A DNA stretch of 64,000 nt from Streptomyces sp. SN-593 (lineage in GTDB: Bacteria; Actinomycetota; Actinomycetes; Streptomycetales; Streptomycetaceae): assembly GCF_016756395.1 (NCBI RefSeq), contig NZ_AP018365.1, positions 2,735,501 to 2,799,500 on the forward strand. The letters are read 5' to 3'. The notes under the pieces were generated by a model. That model was not told where the DNA came from. It saw only the letters and a list, made by a program, of their open reading frames with translations, and did not search any database. Position 1 is the stretch's first letter. Every line of letters begins with the position of its first letter. This document shows positions 37,864-47,429 of this stretch, piece after piece. The position numbers and the translations under genes were made by a program.

Positions 37864-40434
37864 TTACGACGCGGCGGCCTCGTCCGCGGCCTGCGCCTTC
37901 AGGGCCCGCTCGACGCCGGAGCGGGACTCCACCACCAGCCGGCGCAGCGCCGGCACCGGCTCGGCCGAGGCCAGCCACGCGTCGGTCGCGTCGAGGGTCT
38001 GCTGCGAGATCTGGAGCCACGGGTACAGGCCGACCACGATCTGCTGCGCCATCTCGTAGCTGCGCGAGTCCCACACCTTCTTGACCGACGCGAAGTACCG
38101 CTCGGCGTAGGGGGCGAGCAGGTCGCGCTGGTCGCTCTGCACGAAGCCCGTGATGACGGCGTCCTGCACCGCGTTGGGCAGCTTGTCCTCGTCGACGACC
38201 GACGCCCAGACGGCCTGCTTGTTCTCCTCGTCGGGGCGGGCGGCGCGGGCCGCGGCGGCATGCTGCTCGCCGGCGGAGGTGGGGTCGCGGACCAGCTCGG
38301 CGTCGATGGCGTCGTCACCGGCCCTGCCGGTCGCGGCCAGCCGGGTCAGCAGCACCCAGCGCAGCTCGGTGTCCACCGCGAGGCCGTCGTAGGAGCGGGT
38401 GCCGTCGAGCAGCCCCTGGAGGATGTCGAGTTGCTCGGGCGTGCGGGCGGTGCCGGCGAAGGCGCGGGCCCAGGCGAGCTGGTGGTCGCTGCCGGGCGCG
38501 GCGGCCTCCAGGTGCTCCAGCGCCGCCCGCGTCCAGCGCTCCACGCCGGTCTCCCGCCACTGCGGCGCGACGTACGCGTCCAGGGCCAGCTTGACCTGGC
38601 GGTGCAGCGACTGCACCACGCCGATGTCGCTCTCCTTGCCGATGCCGTGCAGCACCAGCTCCAGGTAGTCGCGCGCGGCCAGCTCGCCGTCGCGCGTCAT
38701 GTCCCAGGCTGCCGCCCAGACCAGCGCGCGCGGCAGCGACTCGGTGAAGTCGCCGAGGTGGTCGCGGACCACAGCCAGCGAGCGCTCGTCCAGCCGGATC
38801 TTGGCGTACGACAGGTCGTCGTCGTTGAGCAGGAAGACGTCCGGGCGGGGCGTGCCGACCAGTTCGGGCACCTCGGTGCGGGCGCCGTCGACGTCCAGCT
38901 CGATCCGGCGGGTGCGGGACAGCACGCCGTCCACGAGGTCGTAGGCGCCGATCGCGATGCGGTGCGGGCGCAGCACCGGCTCGCCCTTGGCGCCGGCCGG
39001 CAGCGCGGGCGCCTCCTGGCGCACCGCGAAGGAGGTCACGGTGCCGTCGGCGTCGACCTCGATCTCCGGGCGCAGCACGTTGATGCCGGCGGTCTCCAGC
39101 CACGCCTTCGACCAGGACTTCAGGTCGCGCCCGGAGGTCTCCTCCAGCGCGCCCAGCAGGTCGGACAGGCGGGTGTTGCCCCACGCGTGCCGCTTGAAGT
39201 ACTGCTGCACGCCGGCGAAGAACTCGTCCATGCCGACGTAGGCGACGAGTTGCTTGAGGACGGAGGCGCCCTTGGCGTAGGTGATCCCGTCGAAGTTGAC
39301 CAGGACGTCTTCCAGGTCGTTGATCTCCGCCATGATCGGGTGCGTGGAGGGCAGTTGGTCCTGCCGGTACGCCCAGGTCTTCATGCTGTTGGCGAAGGTG
39401 GTCCAGGAGTGCGGCCACTTCGAGCCGGGGGCGTGCGCCTGGCAGGCGATGGAGGTGTAGGTGGCGAACGACTCGTTGAGCCAGAGGTCGTTCCACCACT
39501 CCATGGTGACCAGGTCGCCGAACCACATGTGGGCCAGCTCGTGCAGGATGGTCTCGGCGCGCAGCTCGTAGGACGAGTCGGTGACCTTGGAGCGGAAGAC
39601 GTACTGGTCGCGGATGGTGACCGCGCCGGCGTTCTCCATGGCGCCCGCGTTGAACTCCGGCACGAAGAGCTGGTCGTACTTGGGGAACGGGTACGGGTGC
39701 GCGAACTTGTCGTGGAACCAGTCGAAGCCCTGCCGGGTGACGGCGAAGATCTCCTCGGCGTCCAGGTGCTCCACGAGGGAGGGCCGGCAGTACACGCCGA
39801 GCGGCACGCTCTGGCCGTCGCCCTCCCAACTGCTGTGCACCGACGCGTACGGGCCGACAATGAGCGCCGTGACGTAGGAGGAGATGCGCGGGGTGGGCGC
39901 GAAGACCCACACGCCGTCCTCGGGCACCTCGGGCGTCGGCGAGTTCGACACGACGGTCCAGCCGGCCGGCGCCTTGACGGTGAAGGCGAAGGCGGCCTTC
40001 AGGTCGGGCTGCTCGAAGCTGGCGAAGACCCGCCGCGCGTCCGGCACCTCGAACTGCGTGTACAGGTACGCCTGCTTGTCCACCGGGTCGACGAAGCGGT
40101 GCAGGCCCTCGCCGCTGTTGGTGTACGCGCAGGTCGCGACGACGCGCAGTTCGTTCGCCCCGGCGGGCAGGTCGTCGAGGGCGATCCTGGAGTCGGCGAA
40201 GACGCGCTCGGGGTCGAGCGCGGTCCCGTTGAGCACCACCTCGTGCACGGTCGGGGCGACGAGGTCGATGAAGCTCGAACCGGGCTCGCGCACCTCGAAG
40301 CGCACGGTGGTGACCGAGCGGAAGGTCCCGCCGTCCTGGGCACCGCGCAGGTCCAGCTCGATGTCGTACGCATCCACGCCGAGCAGGCGCGCACGCTCCT
40401 GCGCCTCCGCACGCGTGAGGTTCGTACCAGCCAC
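37864..40434 (-). CDS. pepN: Aminopeptidase N (M1 family), copy 2
   Basis: An 856-residue zinc aminopeptidase. It has GAMENAGAVTIRD, the zinc site HELAHMWFGDLVTMEWWNDLWLNESFATY (HExxH plus the Glu 19 residues later), and the helical C-terminal half. The GTG start (VAGTNLTRAEAQERARLLGVDAYDI) has AAGGAGAG upstream. It matches copy 1 in order and length, with the closest identity around the zinc site and in INFDGITY/KGASVLKQLVAYVG. The upstream region has repeated and palindromic motifs not seen before copy 1, so the two are probably regulated differently. Confidence 0.95.
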   Translation of the reverse strand: MAGTNLTRAEAQERARLLGVDAYDIELDLRGAQDGGTFRSVTTVRFEVREPGSSFIDLVAPTVHEVVLNGTALDPERVFADSRIALDDLPAGANELRVVATCAYTNSGEGLHRFVDPVDKQAYLYTQFEVPDARRVFASFEQPDLKAAFAFTVKAPAGWTVVSNSPTPEVPEDGVWVFAPTPRISSYVTALIVGPYASVHSSWEGDGQSVPLGVYCRPSLVEHLDAEEIFAVTRQGFDWFHDKFAHPYPFPKYDQLFVPEFNAGAMENAGAVTIRDQYVFRSKVTDSSYELRAETILHELAHMWFGDLVTMEWWNDLWLNESFATYTSIACQAHAPGSKWPHSWTTFANSMKTWAYRQDQLPSTHPIMAEINDLEDVLVNFDGITYAKGASVLKQLVAYVGMDEFFAGVQQYFKRHAWGNTRLSDLLGALEETSGRDLKSWSKAWLETAGINVLRPEIEVDADGTVTSFAVRQEAPALPAGAKGEPVLRPHRIAIGAYDLVDGVLSRTRRIELDVDGARTEVPELVGTPRPDVFLLNDDDLSYAKIRLDERSLAVVRDHLGDFTESLPRALVWAAAWDMTRDGELAARDYLELVLHGIGKESDIGVVQSLHRQVKLALDAYVAPQWRETGVERWTRAALEHLEAAAPGSDHQLAWARAFAGTARTPEQLDILQGLLDGTRSYDGLAVDTELRWVLLTRLAATGRAGDDAIDAELVRDPTSAGEQHAAAARAARPDEENKQAVWASVVDEDKLPNAVQDAVITGFVQSDQRDLLAPYAERYFASVKKVWDSRSYEMAQQIVVGLYPWLQISQQTLDATDAWLASAEPVPALRRLVVESRSGVERALKAQAADEAAAS

Positions 40435-40458
40435 GACGGCCCTCTCCTTCGCTTCCGA

Positions 40459-40493
40459 ACGTGTCGACGGACGTGTCGACCGGATCGATCCGG
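40459..40493 (-). promoter_or_regulatory. Repeat and palindrome cluster upstream of pepN copy 2
   Basis: ACGTGTCGAC occurs twice (40459-40468 and 40471-40480, two bases between), directly followed by the perfect 14-bp palindrome CCGGATCGATCCGG (40480-40493). The cluster is 25 to 59 bp before the GTG, where an operator would act. Confidence 0.5.
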
Positions 40494-40613
40494 ATATCGA
40501 TCACCCGGGTCCCGCTCACCGGATCTCCCCCGATGGCACGCCCATCCTCGCACGTATCGCCGCGGCCCCGCGGAGCCGCCGTGGCCTGCGGCGCCGCGGG
40601 TCGCGGGGGTGCG

Positions 40614-41186
40614 TCAGTCGGCGGAGGGGAAGGTCGTGGGAACCGGGGACGCCGACGCGTCGGCGTCCTTGTACTGGTCCCAGTCCGAGTTGAAGGAGTA
40701 GCCGTCGGAGACGGTGTCCTTGGCGGCGCCGACATCGACGCAGCCGCTCTCGACCTGGAGGGCCGTCGTGGGCCCGGCCCCGACGCTGGGCAGCTCCAGT
40801 TCGACGGTGATCCCGCTCTTCTCGGCCGATCTGCCGTCCTCGCTCGGGGTGAGGTGCCACCCGGCAGCCGCCAACTGGTCCGCCACCGTCTGCTCCAGCG
40901 ACGCGTAGGTCATCTTCTTGTCGGACGTGGCCCTTATCAGGGCGCGCACGACGTACTGCACCGAAGAGGAACCGCTTTTGCCGCACGACGTGAAGTAGCC
41001 GGCGCCGCCGGAGGTGGACGCGGGGGCGTCGAGGGAGTTGTAGAGCTTCCAGTAGACGGCGGCCGTCTCCTTGCGGGTCTGGTTGGCGCGTTCCTTGCCC
41101 TTTTCGGCGTTCACCCCACCGCTGGAGCAGGCAGCGGCCGACACCACGACCACGGCACACACCGCCGGCAACCACTTGTACCTCAT
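40614..41186 (-). CDS. Lipoprotein, coupled to the upstream WXG-like protein
   Basis: A 190-residue protein with a lipoprotein signal: RYKWLPAVCAVVVVSAAACSSGG, lipobox Cys20. The mature part has two further cysteines, in YFTSCGKSG and VESGCVDVGAAKD, which may pair, and no known domain. The ATG overlaps the stop codon of the preceding gene (TGATG), so translation is coupled and the two products probably act together. Function unknown. Confidence 0.82.
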   Translation of the reverse strand: MRYKWLPAVCAVVVVSAAACSSGGVNAEKGKERANQTRKETAAVYWKLYNSLDAPASTSGGAGYFTSCGKSGSSSVQYVVRALIRATSDKKMTYASLEQTVADQLAAAGWHLTPSEDGRSAEKSGITVELELPSVGAGPTTALQVESGCVDVGAAKDTVSDGYSFNSDWDQYKDADASASPVPTTFPSAD

Positions 41187-43012
41187 CAGTCTCCCGCCAG
41201 GTCCTGACCGTCGTGGCGACCGAGGTCGCGTTGGATGAAAGGTCCTCCCTGGGCGATGACCTTGCCCACCGCCGGGTCCTTGAGCCAGGCATTGTAGGCG
41301 GTTCTTTCCTTCGCCTGCTGTGCCGCCGAGCCCGAAATTCGCAGGTTTCCGTCCGCGTCGATGAATTCGGGGCAGCCGTATTCCTGCGCGTACTCCTTCG
41401 GGTCGCCCGTCCAGGTGATGCCGTCGGACGTGGTGACCGGCGGGAACTTTCCGTGCTCCCGGTAGTAGTCCTTGGCCGAGGACTCCCAGTCGTGGCCCCA
41501 GCTGATCTGTCCGGGGTCCTTCGGCGCCGGGGCCGAATCGCTGGGCCAGTGGTCGATCCCCAGGTCGATGATGTTCTTCACCCCGTCCACGGCCTCGGAC
41601 TTGAGGGTCCCCTGCGGGTCGAGGGAGAAGTCGATCGCCATCGAGACGCCCAGCTTGGCGTTGTCCTTGAAGCTGTTCTGCCACTTCCCCTTCCCGTCCT
41701 TGTAGTCCTGCGCCTCCTGCTGGTAGACGTTGTGCGCCTCCTGCGAGAAGAACCCCTCCAGTACGCCCGCGCCGTGGACGGCCACCGCGTCGTCCGGATT
41801 GTCCCGGGCCAGCTCGTCGGCCTGCTGCGCGGCGAACGCGTAGAGCTTTCCGCCCGCCTCCGGGTTGAGCATTCCCTCGCCGGTGAACGCCTGCCATTCC
41901 TCCGACGAGGCGGTCACGTGCCCGGGCCCGAGGTCGATGTGGACCGGGTCGGTCAGGGACGACTGGAGGTCGGAGAAGTAGTACGCGATGTCCTGGTCGA
42001 AGACGCCCTGGATCTCCTCGTGCGTGTGGTTGTCCGGGTTCTTCGCGTAGTACTGGATCAGCTTGGTGGTGTTGTCGGCGGCCATGTCCGCGTCGGCGCC
42101 CGGGCCGGGGATGGTGCCCGCCTTGACCACCTCGGCGAACGCCCCGGCCTGGTCGTCGGGCAGTCCGCCGTGGTGGTCGGAGTCGCCCTTCATCCACTCC
42201 GGGATGTAGGCCATGTCGTCGTGCAGGAACCGCGTGGCCGCCGCCGGGTCCGCGGCCAGCGCCGGCCAGATCGCCTTGCCGTACATGTAGTTGCCCGGCG
42301 CGAGGCTCTGCTTGCCGAGGTCGACGAGGACGTCCGAGGGGAAGGTGGCGTACGGCACGAGGCCCGCCAGTAGCTGGATGTTCTCGACCTTCTCCTCCTT
42401 GAAGCCCGTCGACTCCTTGAGGTCGAAGCCGTTGCGCATGGCGGTGGCCACCACGGTCGCCAGCGTGGTGATGCCCACCTTGCTGTCCTCATGGTCCGGG
42501 TCGGCGGCGAACGACTCCTGCTCCAGCTCCTGGAGCCTGGTCGGGCCCAGCGCGTCGGCCGCCGCCTTGCAGTAGTCCGGGTCGAACTCGTTGGCCTGGA
42601 GCCGCTTGTAGTACTCCTGGGCCGAGATCTTGCCGTCCTTCCACTGCTGGGCGTCGTCCTGCGCGCCCTTCTGCGCGGCGGCCGTGGTCGGGTAGTTGCC
42701 GAGGGAGGACGCCCCGGCGCCGACCATGCCGGTGCTGCCGAACTGCTGCTGCTCCTTGGCCCCGTCCACCGCCAGGCTGTGCCGGCGTTGCAGCATCGGC
42801 ACCTGGTCCTGGGCCCAGGTGAAGTGCGTGTTGATCTTGGTCAGGCGGCTGGTGTCCAGGCCGATCCGGTTGGCCTGGCCCATCCAGCCGTTGACCAGGG
42901 AACGCGCGCTGCCGTCGTCGCCGGCCCGGCTCTTGATCGAACCGATCATGTCCCAGAGCTTCTGCGGGTCGATCCCGCTGAAGTCCCCGCCCCCGTCGTC
43001 CGGTCGTACCAC
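41186..43012 (-). CDS. Large hypothetical protein with WXG100-like N-terminal region
   Basis: A 608-residue protein with no enzyme motif I recognise. The first 100 residues look helical and carry a central Trp42-Met-Gly44 (NGWMGQANRIGLDTSRL), like the WxG turn of WXG100/ESX substrates. The rest is predicted helical and Asp/Gln/Ala-rich, with no signal peptide or membrane helix. It may correspond to a Streptomyces DUF family of similar-sized proteins; I could not confirm which. The GTG at 43012 has GAGGGGGA upstream. It is coupled to a lipoprotein gene. No type VII secretion genes are in the window. Confidence 0.75.
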   Translation of the reverse strand: MVRPDDGGGDFSGIDPQKLWDMIGSIKSRAGDDGSARSLVNGWMGQANRIGLDTSRLTKINTHFTWAQDQVPMLQRRHSLAVDGAKEQQQFGSTGMVGAGASSLGNYPTTAAAQKGAQDDAQQWKDGKISAQEYYKRLQANEFDPDYCKAAADALGPTRLQELEQESFAADPDHEDSKVGITTLATVVATAMRNGFDLKESTGFKEEKVENIQLLAGLVPYATFPSDVLVDLGKQSLAPGNYMYGKAIWPALAADPAAATRFLHDDMAYIPEWMKGDSDHHGGLPDDQAGAFAEVVKAGTIPGPGADADMAADNTTKLIQYYAKNPDNHTHEEIQGVFDQDIAYYFSDLQSSLTDPVHIDLGPGHVTASSEEWQAFTGEGMLNPEAGGKLYAFAAQQADELARDNPDDAVAVHGAGVLEGFFSQEAHNVYQQEAQDYKDGKGKWQNSFKDNAKLGVSMAIDFSLDPQGTLKSEAVDGVKNIIDLGIDHWPSDSAPAPKDPGQISWGHDWESSAKDYYREHGKFPPVTTSDGITWTGDPKEYAQEYGCPEFIDADGNLRISGSAAQQAKERTAYNAWLKDPAVGKVIAQGGPFIQRDLGRHDGQDLAGD

Positions 43013-43172
43013 GTGTCCCCCTCGGCTGCTCCGCCTTGGTCGGTTCGACCCCCCCGTTGCTGGGCGGCATCTTGCCAACCGGGCAGAGCGGCGTCCACGG
43101 GACGGGGACCGGCCGCCGGCTTTGTTGCACAGTTGTCGAACGACCCGGCCCCGAACACACGAAAGCCCGGTC

Positions 43173-43709
43173 TCAGGCTGATATGCCGTCGATCCGGGCC
43201 AGGGCGTCGTCCGCGCCGAAGGGTTGCAGGTATGGCAGCCACCTCGGGTCCCGATGTCCGGTCCCGATGATCCGCCAGGCCAGCCCCGACGGTGGGGCCG
43301 GTTGATGGCGCAGCCGCCATCCGAGCTCGGCGACGTGGCGGTCCGCCTTCACGTGGTTGCAGCGTCTGCACGCCGCAACCACGTTGTCCCAGGCGTGCTG
43401 GCCGCCGCGGCTGCGCGGGATGACGTGGTCGACGCTGGTGGCGGCGGCCCCGCAGTACGCGCACTTGCCGCCGTCCCGGGCGAACAGCGCCCGCCGGGTG
43501 AGCGGCACCGTGCCCCGGAAGGGGACGCGGACGAACTTGGTGAGTTTCACGACACTCGGCGCGGGCAGCGCCTGGGTCTCGCTGTGCAGGTAGGCGCCGG
43601 ATTCCTCCAGGCACACGGCCTTGTTGTTGAGCACGAGGATGAGCGCGCGGCGTAGCGGTACGACGCCGAGTGGCTCGTACGACGCGTTCAGTACCAGGAC
43701 ATGCGGCAC
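43173..43709 (-). CDS. HNH endonuclease domain protein
   Basis: A 178-residue protein with the start VPHVLVLNASYEPLGVVPLRRALILVLNNKAV and an HNH domain: CAYCGAAATSVDHVIPRSRGGQHAWDNVVAACRRCNHVKADR. Two CxxC pairs bind zinc, and the DH and N residues give the nuclease centre. This conserved actinobacterial form stands alone, with no methylase; it may be a housekeeping nuclease rather than a restriction enzyme. The GTG at 43709 has AAGGAGG seven bases upstream. Confidence 0.9.
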   Translation of the reverse strand: MPHVLVLNASYEPLGVVPLRRALILVLNNKAVCLEESGAYLHSETQALPAPSVVKLTKFVRVPFRGTVPLTRRALFARDGGKCAYCGAAATSVDHVIPRSRGGQHAWDNVVAACRRCNHVKADRHVAELGWRLRHQPAPPSGLAWRIIGTGHRDPRWLPYLQPFGADDALARIDGISA

Positions 43710-43964
43710 GGATGCCTCCTTAGGCGCCGGCGGCGCGTGGCTCGCGCCGGGACGATCTGGCCTCAGTCTCTCCGGAATGCGGTGCACCGCGCCACCATGC
43801 CCGGGTAACGGACCGAAGGTGTTTTGGACCACACTCGGGCCTCCTCCCGCCCCCGGTCCCTGCTGGGACAACGCCGCCGCACCCTCCATACATCCCCCGT
43901 TCGGCGGCCTTCCGCTCCTCCGACGTGCAACGAGACGGCATCGTTCACAGCTTTTCCGCGCCGT

Positions 43965-43970
43965 TACATT
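43965..43970 (+). promoter_or_regulatory. Putative -10 box of the MscS gene
   Basis: TACATT 32 bases before the GTG at 44003, followed by a normal leader with GGAGG. The -35 region is not clear. The rest of 43710-43964 shows no gene. Confidence 0.35.
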
Positions 43971-44002
43971 GGAGGCTTCGCACCCCGACGGAGGTCTCGT
44001 TC

Positions 44003-45007
44003 GTGTCCAGCCCGACCCCGCAGCCCCAGAACACCGCGCCGTTCGCCGAGGTCCCCCGTTCGGCGGCACAGGCCAGTAGCTGGGTGGACGACAACTGGGC
44101 GAACTGGCTCACCTCGGGCCTGCGCATCCTGCTGATCATCGCGATCGCGGTGGTACTCCGTTCGGTGGTGCGCAAGACGATCAGCCGGCTGATCGAACGG
44201 ATGAACCGGGGCGCCGAGGTCGCCGCGAACACCGCGCTGGGCGGGCTGCTGGTCAACGCCGAGCGGCGCCGGCAGCGCAGCGAGGCGATCGGGTCGGTGC
44301 TGCGCAGCGTGGCCTCGTTCCTGATCCTGGGGACCGCGGCGCTGACCGTGCTGTCCGTGCTGAAGATCAACCTGGCGCCGCTGCTGGCCAGCGCGGGTGT
44401 GGCCGGGGTCGCGATCGGCTTCGGCGCCCGCAACCTGGTGACGGACTTCCTCTCCGGTGTGTTCATGATCCTGGAGGACCAGTACGGGGTCGGCGACGTG
44501 ATCGACGCGGGCGTGGCGACCGGCACCGTGGTGGAGGTCGGCCTGCGGGTCACGAAGCTGCGCGGCGACGGCGGCGAGATCTGGTACGTCCGCAACGGCG
44601 AGGTGAAGCGGATCGGCAACCTCAGCCAGGGCTGGGCCACCGCGGTGGTGGACGTGCAGGTGGGCGCGGGCGAGAACCTGGACCGGGCGCGCGGGGTGAT
44701 CGCGGCGGCCGCGGACGACATGGCCAAGGAGACGCCCTGGGACGAGCGGCTGTGGGAGCCGGTGAAGGTGCTCGGCCTGGAGTCGGTCGCCGCGGACTCC
44801 GTGGTGCTCCAGGCCCAGGCCCGCACCATGCCGGGCCAGGCCGGGAGCGTCTCGCGCGAGCTGCGCTGGCGGATCAAGCAGGCGTTCGTCCGCGAGGGCA
44901 TCGAGATCACGGGCGGGCCGGGCACCGTGGTGCCGGCCCAGGCCGTGACCGTGGAGGACGACGCGCCGGCCGCGGCGGCCGAGCGGACCGGCGGTGACAA
45001 CGAGTGA
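44003..45007 (+). CDS. MscS-family mechanosensitive ion channel
   Basis: A 334-residue channel protein that opens under membrane tension to release ions during osmotic shock. It has three membrane helices (ILLIIAIAVVLRSVV, a second near SVASFLILGTAALTVLSV, and the pore helix LLASAGVAGVAIGFGARNLVTDFLSGVFMILEDQY), then the beta domain beginning VGDVIDAG and WYVRNGEVKRIGNLSQGWATAVVDV, and the C-terminal alpha/beta domain. The GTG at 44003 has GGAGG upstream. Its stop codon overlaps the GTG start of the acetyltransferase gene. Confidence 0.93.
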   Translation: MSSPTPQPQNTAPFAEVPRSAAQASSWVDDNWANWLTSGLRILLIIAIAVVLRSVVRKTISRLIERMNRGAEVAANTALGGLLVNAERRRQRSEAIGSVLRSVASFLILGTAALTVLSVLKINLAPLLASAGVAGVAIGFGARNLVTDFLSGVFMILEDQYGVGDVIDAGVATGTVVEVGLRVTKLRGDGGEIWYVRNGEVKRIGNLSQGWATAVVDVQVGAGENLDRARGVIAAAADDMAKETPWDERLWEPVKVLGLESVAADSVVLQAQARTMPGQAGSVSRELRWRIKQAFVREGIEITGGPGTVVPAQAVTVEDDAPAAAAERTGGDNE

Positions 45008-45699
45008 GCGCCACCGACGGCAGGACGGCCACGGGCAGGACGGCTACGGGCGAGGGCACGGGTACGACGACGGGCGCGGGCGCGGGCCCGGCCGCGGGCA
45101 CCGGCACCGATACGGTCCCCGGTCCGCGTACGGCCGGGGCCGGCTGGTCGCTGCGGCCCGCGACGGCGGCCGACGTCGAGACGGTGGCCGAGCTGAAGGC
45201 CGTGGTCATGCGCGCGGACCTGGAAAGGCTCGGGCGCTACGACGACCACCGGGTGCGGCAGCGGCTGCGGGACGGCTTCTCCCGCGACCACACCTCGGTC
45301 ATCATGGCGGGCGCCGACGTCGCCGGGTCGGTCACCTTCCGGTCGGCGGGCGACGGCTCGCGCGTCCTGGAGCACTTCTACCTCGCCCCCGGCCACCAGG
45401 GACGCGGACTGGGCACCTCGGTGCTGCGGGCGCTGCTGGCCCGGGCGGACCGGGAGGGCGCCGCCACCCGGCTGACCGTCCTCCAGGGCAGTACCGCCCG
45501 CCGCCTGTACGAGCGGCACGGCTTCACCGTCGAGTCCGAGGACCCGATCGACGTCTTCATGGTCCGCCCGCCGTCACCGCCCCCGGGCACGCGCCCCCCG
45601 GAACCCGGGGACGGCGCTCAGTGCCGCGGGGCCGCCCCCGCCGACGGAACGAGCGCGGAGGTCACGGTCATCGGGCCGTCGGTGAACGCCGTCAGGTAG
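45004..45699 (+). CDS. GNAT family N-acetyltransferase
   Basis: A 231-residue acetyl-CoA-dependent transferase with an N-terminal Thr/Gly-rich linker of about 48 residues, then a GNAT domain. The acetyl-CoA loop is FYLAPGHQGRGLGTSVLRALL, with VLQGSTARRLYERHGFTVE as the C-terminal motif. The GTG overlaps the MscS stop codon (GTGA), so the two are translationally coupled; a link between the channel and acetylation is not known. Its 3' end overlaps the next, convergent gene by 82 bp. Confidence 0.87.
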   Translation: MSATDGRTATGRTATGEGTGTTTGAGAGPAAGTGTDTVPGPRTAGAGWSLRPATAADVETVAELKAVVMRADLERLGRYDDHRVRQRLRDGFSRDHTSVIMAGADVAGSVTFRSAGDGSRVLEHFYLAPGHQGRGLGTSVLRALLARADREGAATRLTVLQGSTARRLYERHGFTVESEDPIDVFMVRPPSPPPGTRPPEPGDGAQCRGAAPADGTSAEVTVIGPSVNAVR

Positions 45700-47429
45700 A
45701 GGTGCTGGTGCGCCGGGAAGGCGCGGTAGCCGCCGGGGGGCCGCAGGCGGTAGGTGGTGGCGGCGTGCGGGCCCAGGGTGCGCGGGCCCGCCTCGACGGT
45801 CCACCACGCGGACGAGCCCTGGCCGCTGCGCGAGGCGAAGTGCGGGGTCAGCGCGACGGACCCCCGGTTGGCCACCCGGACCGTCACGGCCGTCAGCCCG
45901 TGGTGCGCGCGGGCGAGCCGCGGGACGACCGTCATCGACAGCGGCGGCGGGCTCGCGGCGGCCACGCCGACGCAGGCCACCGCGGGAACCAGCAGCCCGC
46001 CCAGCACCGCCGCCTTCGCGCGGCGGCCGCGCAGGGCCGCCGGCAGCCGCGGCTGCCAGGCGCCGGCCAGCGCCGAGGCGGGCACCGTGGCCAGCGCGGC
46101 CAGCCACAGCGGGGTGAGCATCAGGAAGTACCCGTCCTGGGAGCGGGTGGCGAAGTAGAACGACGCCCAGGGCAGCACCGCGACCGCGGGCCCGAGCCGC
46201 CGCACGAACAGGCAGGTCGCGGCGAGCAGCCCGAGCAGGAGCAGCACGCTGCCGTAGGAGTAGAAGCTCAGCCGGCTGCTGCCGTCGGTGAAGTAGTACG
46301 AGATGTCCACGACGCCCTGCCCGTGCAGGATCGCGTTCTGCGTCAGGGGCAGCAGGATGCCGTGCAGCCAGTCCACCGGGTCCTGGGCGGCGACGTAGGC
46401 GTTCAGCAGGCTCCAGGACAGCAGGGCGGTGCCGGCGTAGCGGGCGGTGACGGCGAGGGCGCCGCGCCCGCCCAGCTCGCCGCGCCGCACCGCGTACAGG
46501 GCGACCAGCAGGAACGGGGTGAGGAACCAGGCGAGCTGCTGGGAGGCGCAGGCGCCGCCGAGGCAGAGCGCGCGCACCACCCCGGAGCGTCCCAGCCGCC
46601 CGCCGGCGCCGGTCTCCGGCCAGCGGACCACGACCGGGACCAGCAGGGCGAAGACGAGCATGGCGGGGTAGCCCGCGCGGGCGTACTGCGGCAGCAGGTC
46701 GAAGCCGAGGCAGACCGCGGTAGCCGCTGACCGCCAGGGCGCGGGCAGCATCAGCCACAGCAGCACCGCGCCGGCCATCAGGGCGCCGGTGGTGACCAGG
46801 GTGGCCGCGGCGGTGCTGTGCACCACCAGGTGCACGGGCGCGGCGAGCAGCGCGGTCAGCGGCGGGTAGCCGTAGGTGTAGTCGGCGCCGCCTCCCATGG
46901 TCTTGGTGAGCGCGATGCCGGAGTGCCCGAACAGCCACGGCCACGGCTGGCCGTAGATCGGCCGACCCTGGTCGAGGGCGTGGGCCGCCTGGGCGGTCAG
47001 CACGCCCTCGTCGGCACCGGCGTGGTGCAGCGCGTAGCGGCAGGCCACCAGGAGGAGGGCGATCAGCAGGACGCCGGCGTCCACCCGGACCAGCGCGCGG
47101 CGGGTCCGCACGGCGCAGGCCGCCACGCCGGCGACCAGGATTCCGGCGTAGCAGGCCGAGACGACGGCGGCGAGCGGCGGGTGCGTGCCCATCGCCTCGG
47201 TCCAGGTGCCGCGGGTGCCGATGAAGAGGCTGACGGTCCCGATCAGGGTCATCCCGCGGTGCCACTGGGCGGGGGCGGCGGCCCCGCTTGGCGCCGCGTC
47301 CCCCGTGGTCCTCGCCGCCCCGGTCCCCGCCGGCGCCGGCCCCTCCCCGGTGGGGGCCGGCGCCGGGTCCGCCGGTTCCGGTGGCCGCTGCGCCACCGCC
47401 CCGCCGCCCGCGTACGCGCCTGCGTCCAT
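45618..47429 (-). CDS. Polytopic membrane protein, GT-C glycosyltransferase-like
   Basis: A 603-residue protein with a Pro/Ala-rich cytoplasmic head, about ten to twelve hydrophobic helices, and a C-terminal soluble domain of about 110 residues. Features fit the GT-C polyprenyl-linked sugar transferases: GQPWPWLFGHSGIALTKTMGGGADYTYGYPPLTALLA early on, with a large first loop. No clear catalytic DxD is seen, so the function is inferred only from shape. The ATG has GGGGAGGGGG upstream. It overlaps the acetyltransferase gene tail to tail. Confidence 0.7.
   Translation of the reverse strand: MDAGAYAGGGAVAQRPPEPADPAPAPTGEGPAPAGTGAARTTGDAAPSGAAAPAQWHRGMTLIGTVSLFIGTRGTWTEAMGTHPPLAAVVSACYAGILVAGVAACAVRTRRALVRVDAGVLLIALLLVACRYALHHAGADEGVLTAQAAHALDQGRPIYGQPWPWLFGHSGIALTKTMGGGADYTYGYPPLTALLAAPVHLVVHSTAAATLVTTGALMAGAVLLWLMLPAPWRSAATAVCLGFDLLPQYARAGYPAMLVFALLVPVVVRWPETGAGGRLGRSGVVRALCLGGACASQQLAWFLTPFLLVALYAVRRGELGGRGALAVTARYAGTALLSWSLLNAYVAAQDPVDWLHGILLPLTQNAILHGQGVVDISYYFTDGSSRLSFYSYGSVLLLLGLLAATCLFVRRLGPAVAVLPWASFYFATRSQDGYFLMLTPLWLAALATVPASALAGAWQPRLPAALRGRRAKAAVLGGLLVPAVACVGVAAASPPPLSMTVVPRLARAHHGLTAVTVRVANRGSVALTPHFASRSGQGSSAWWTVEAGPRTLGPHAATTYRLRPPGGYRAFPAHQHLYLTAFTDGPMTVTSALVPSAGAAPRH

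Noticed and set aside
37624..40701. A 1025-residue open frame on the plus strand opposite the second aminopeptidase
   Set aside because: Antisense shadow; the minus strand carries GAMEN and HExxH motifs and a good ribosome site.
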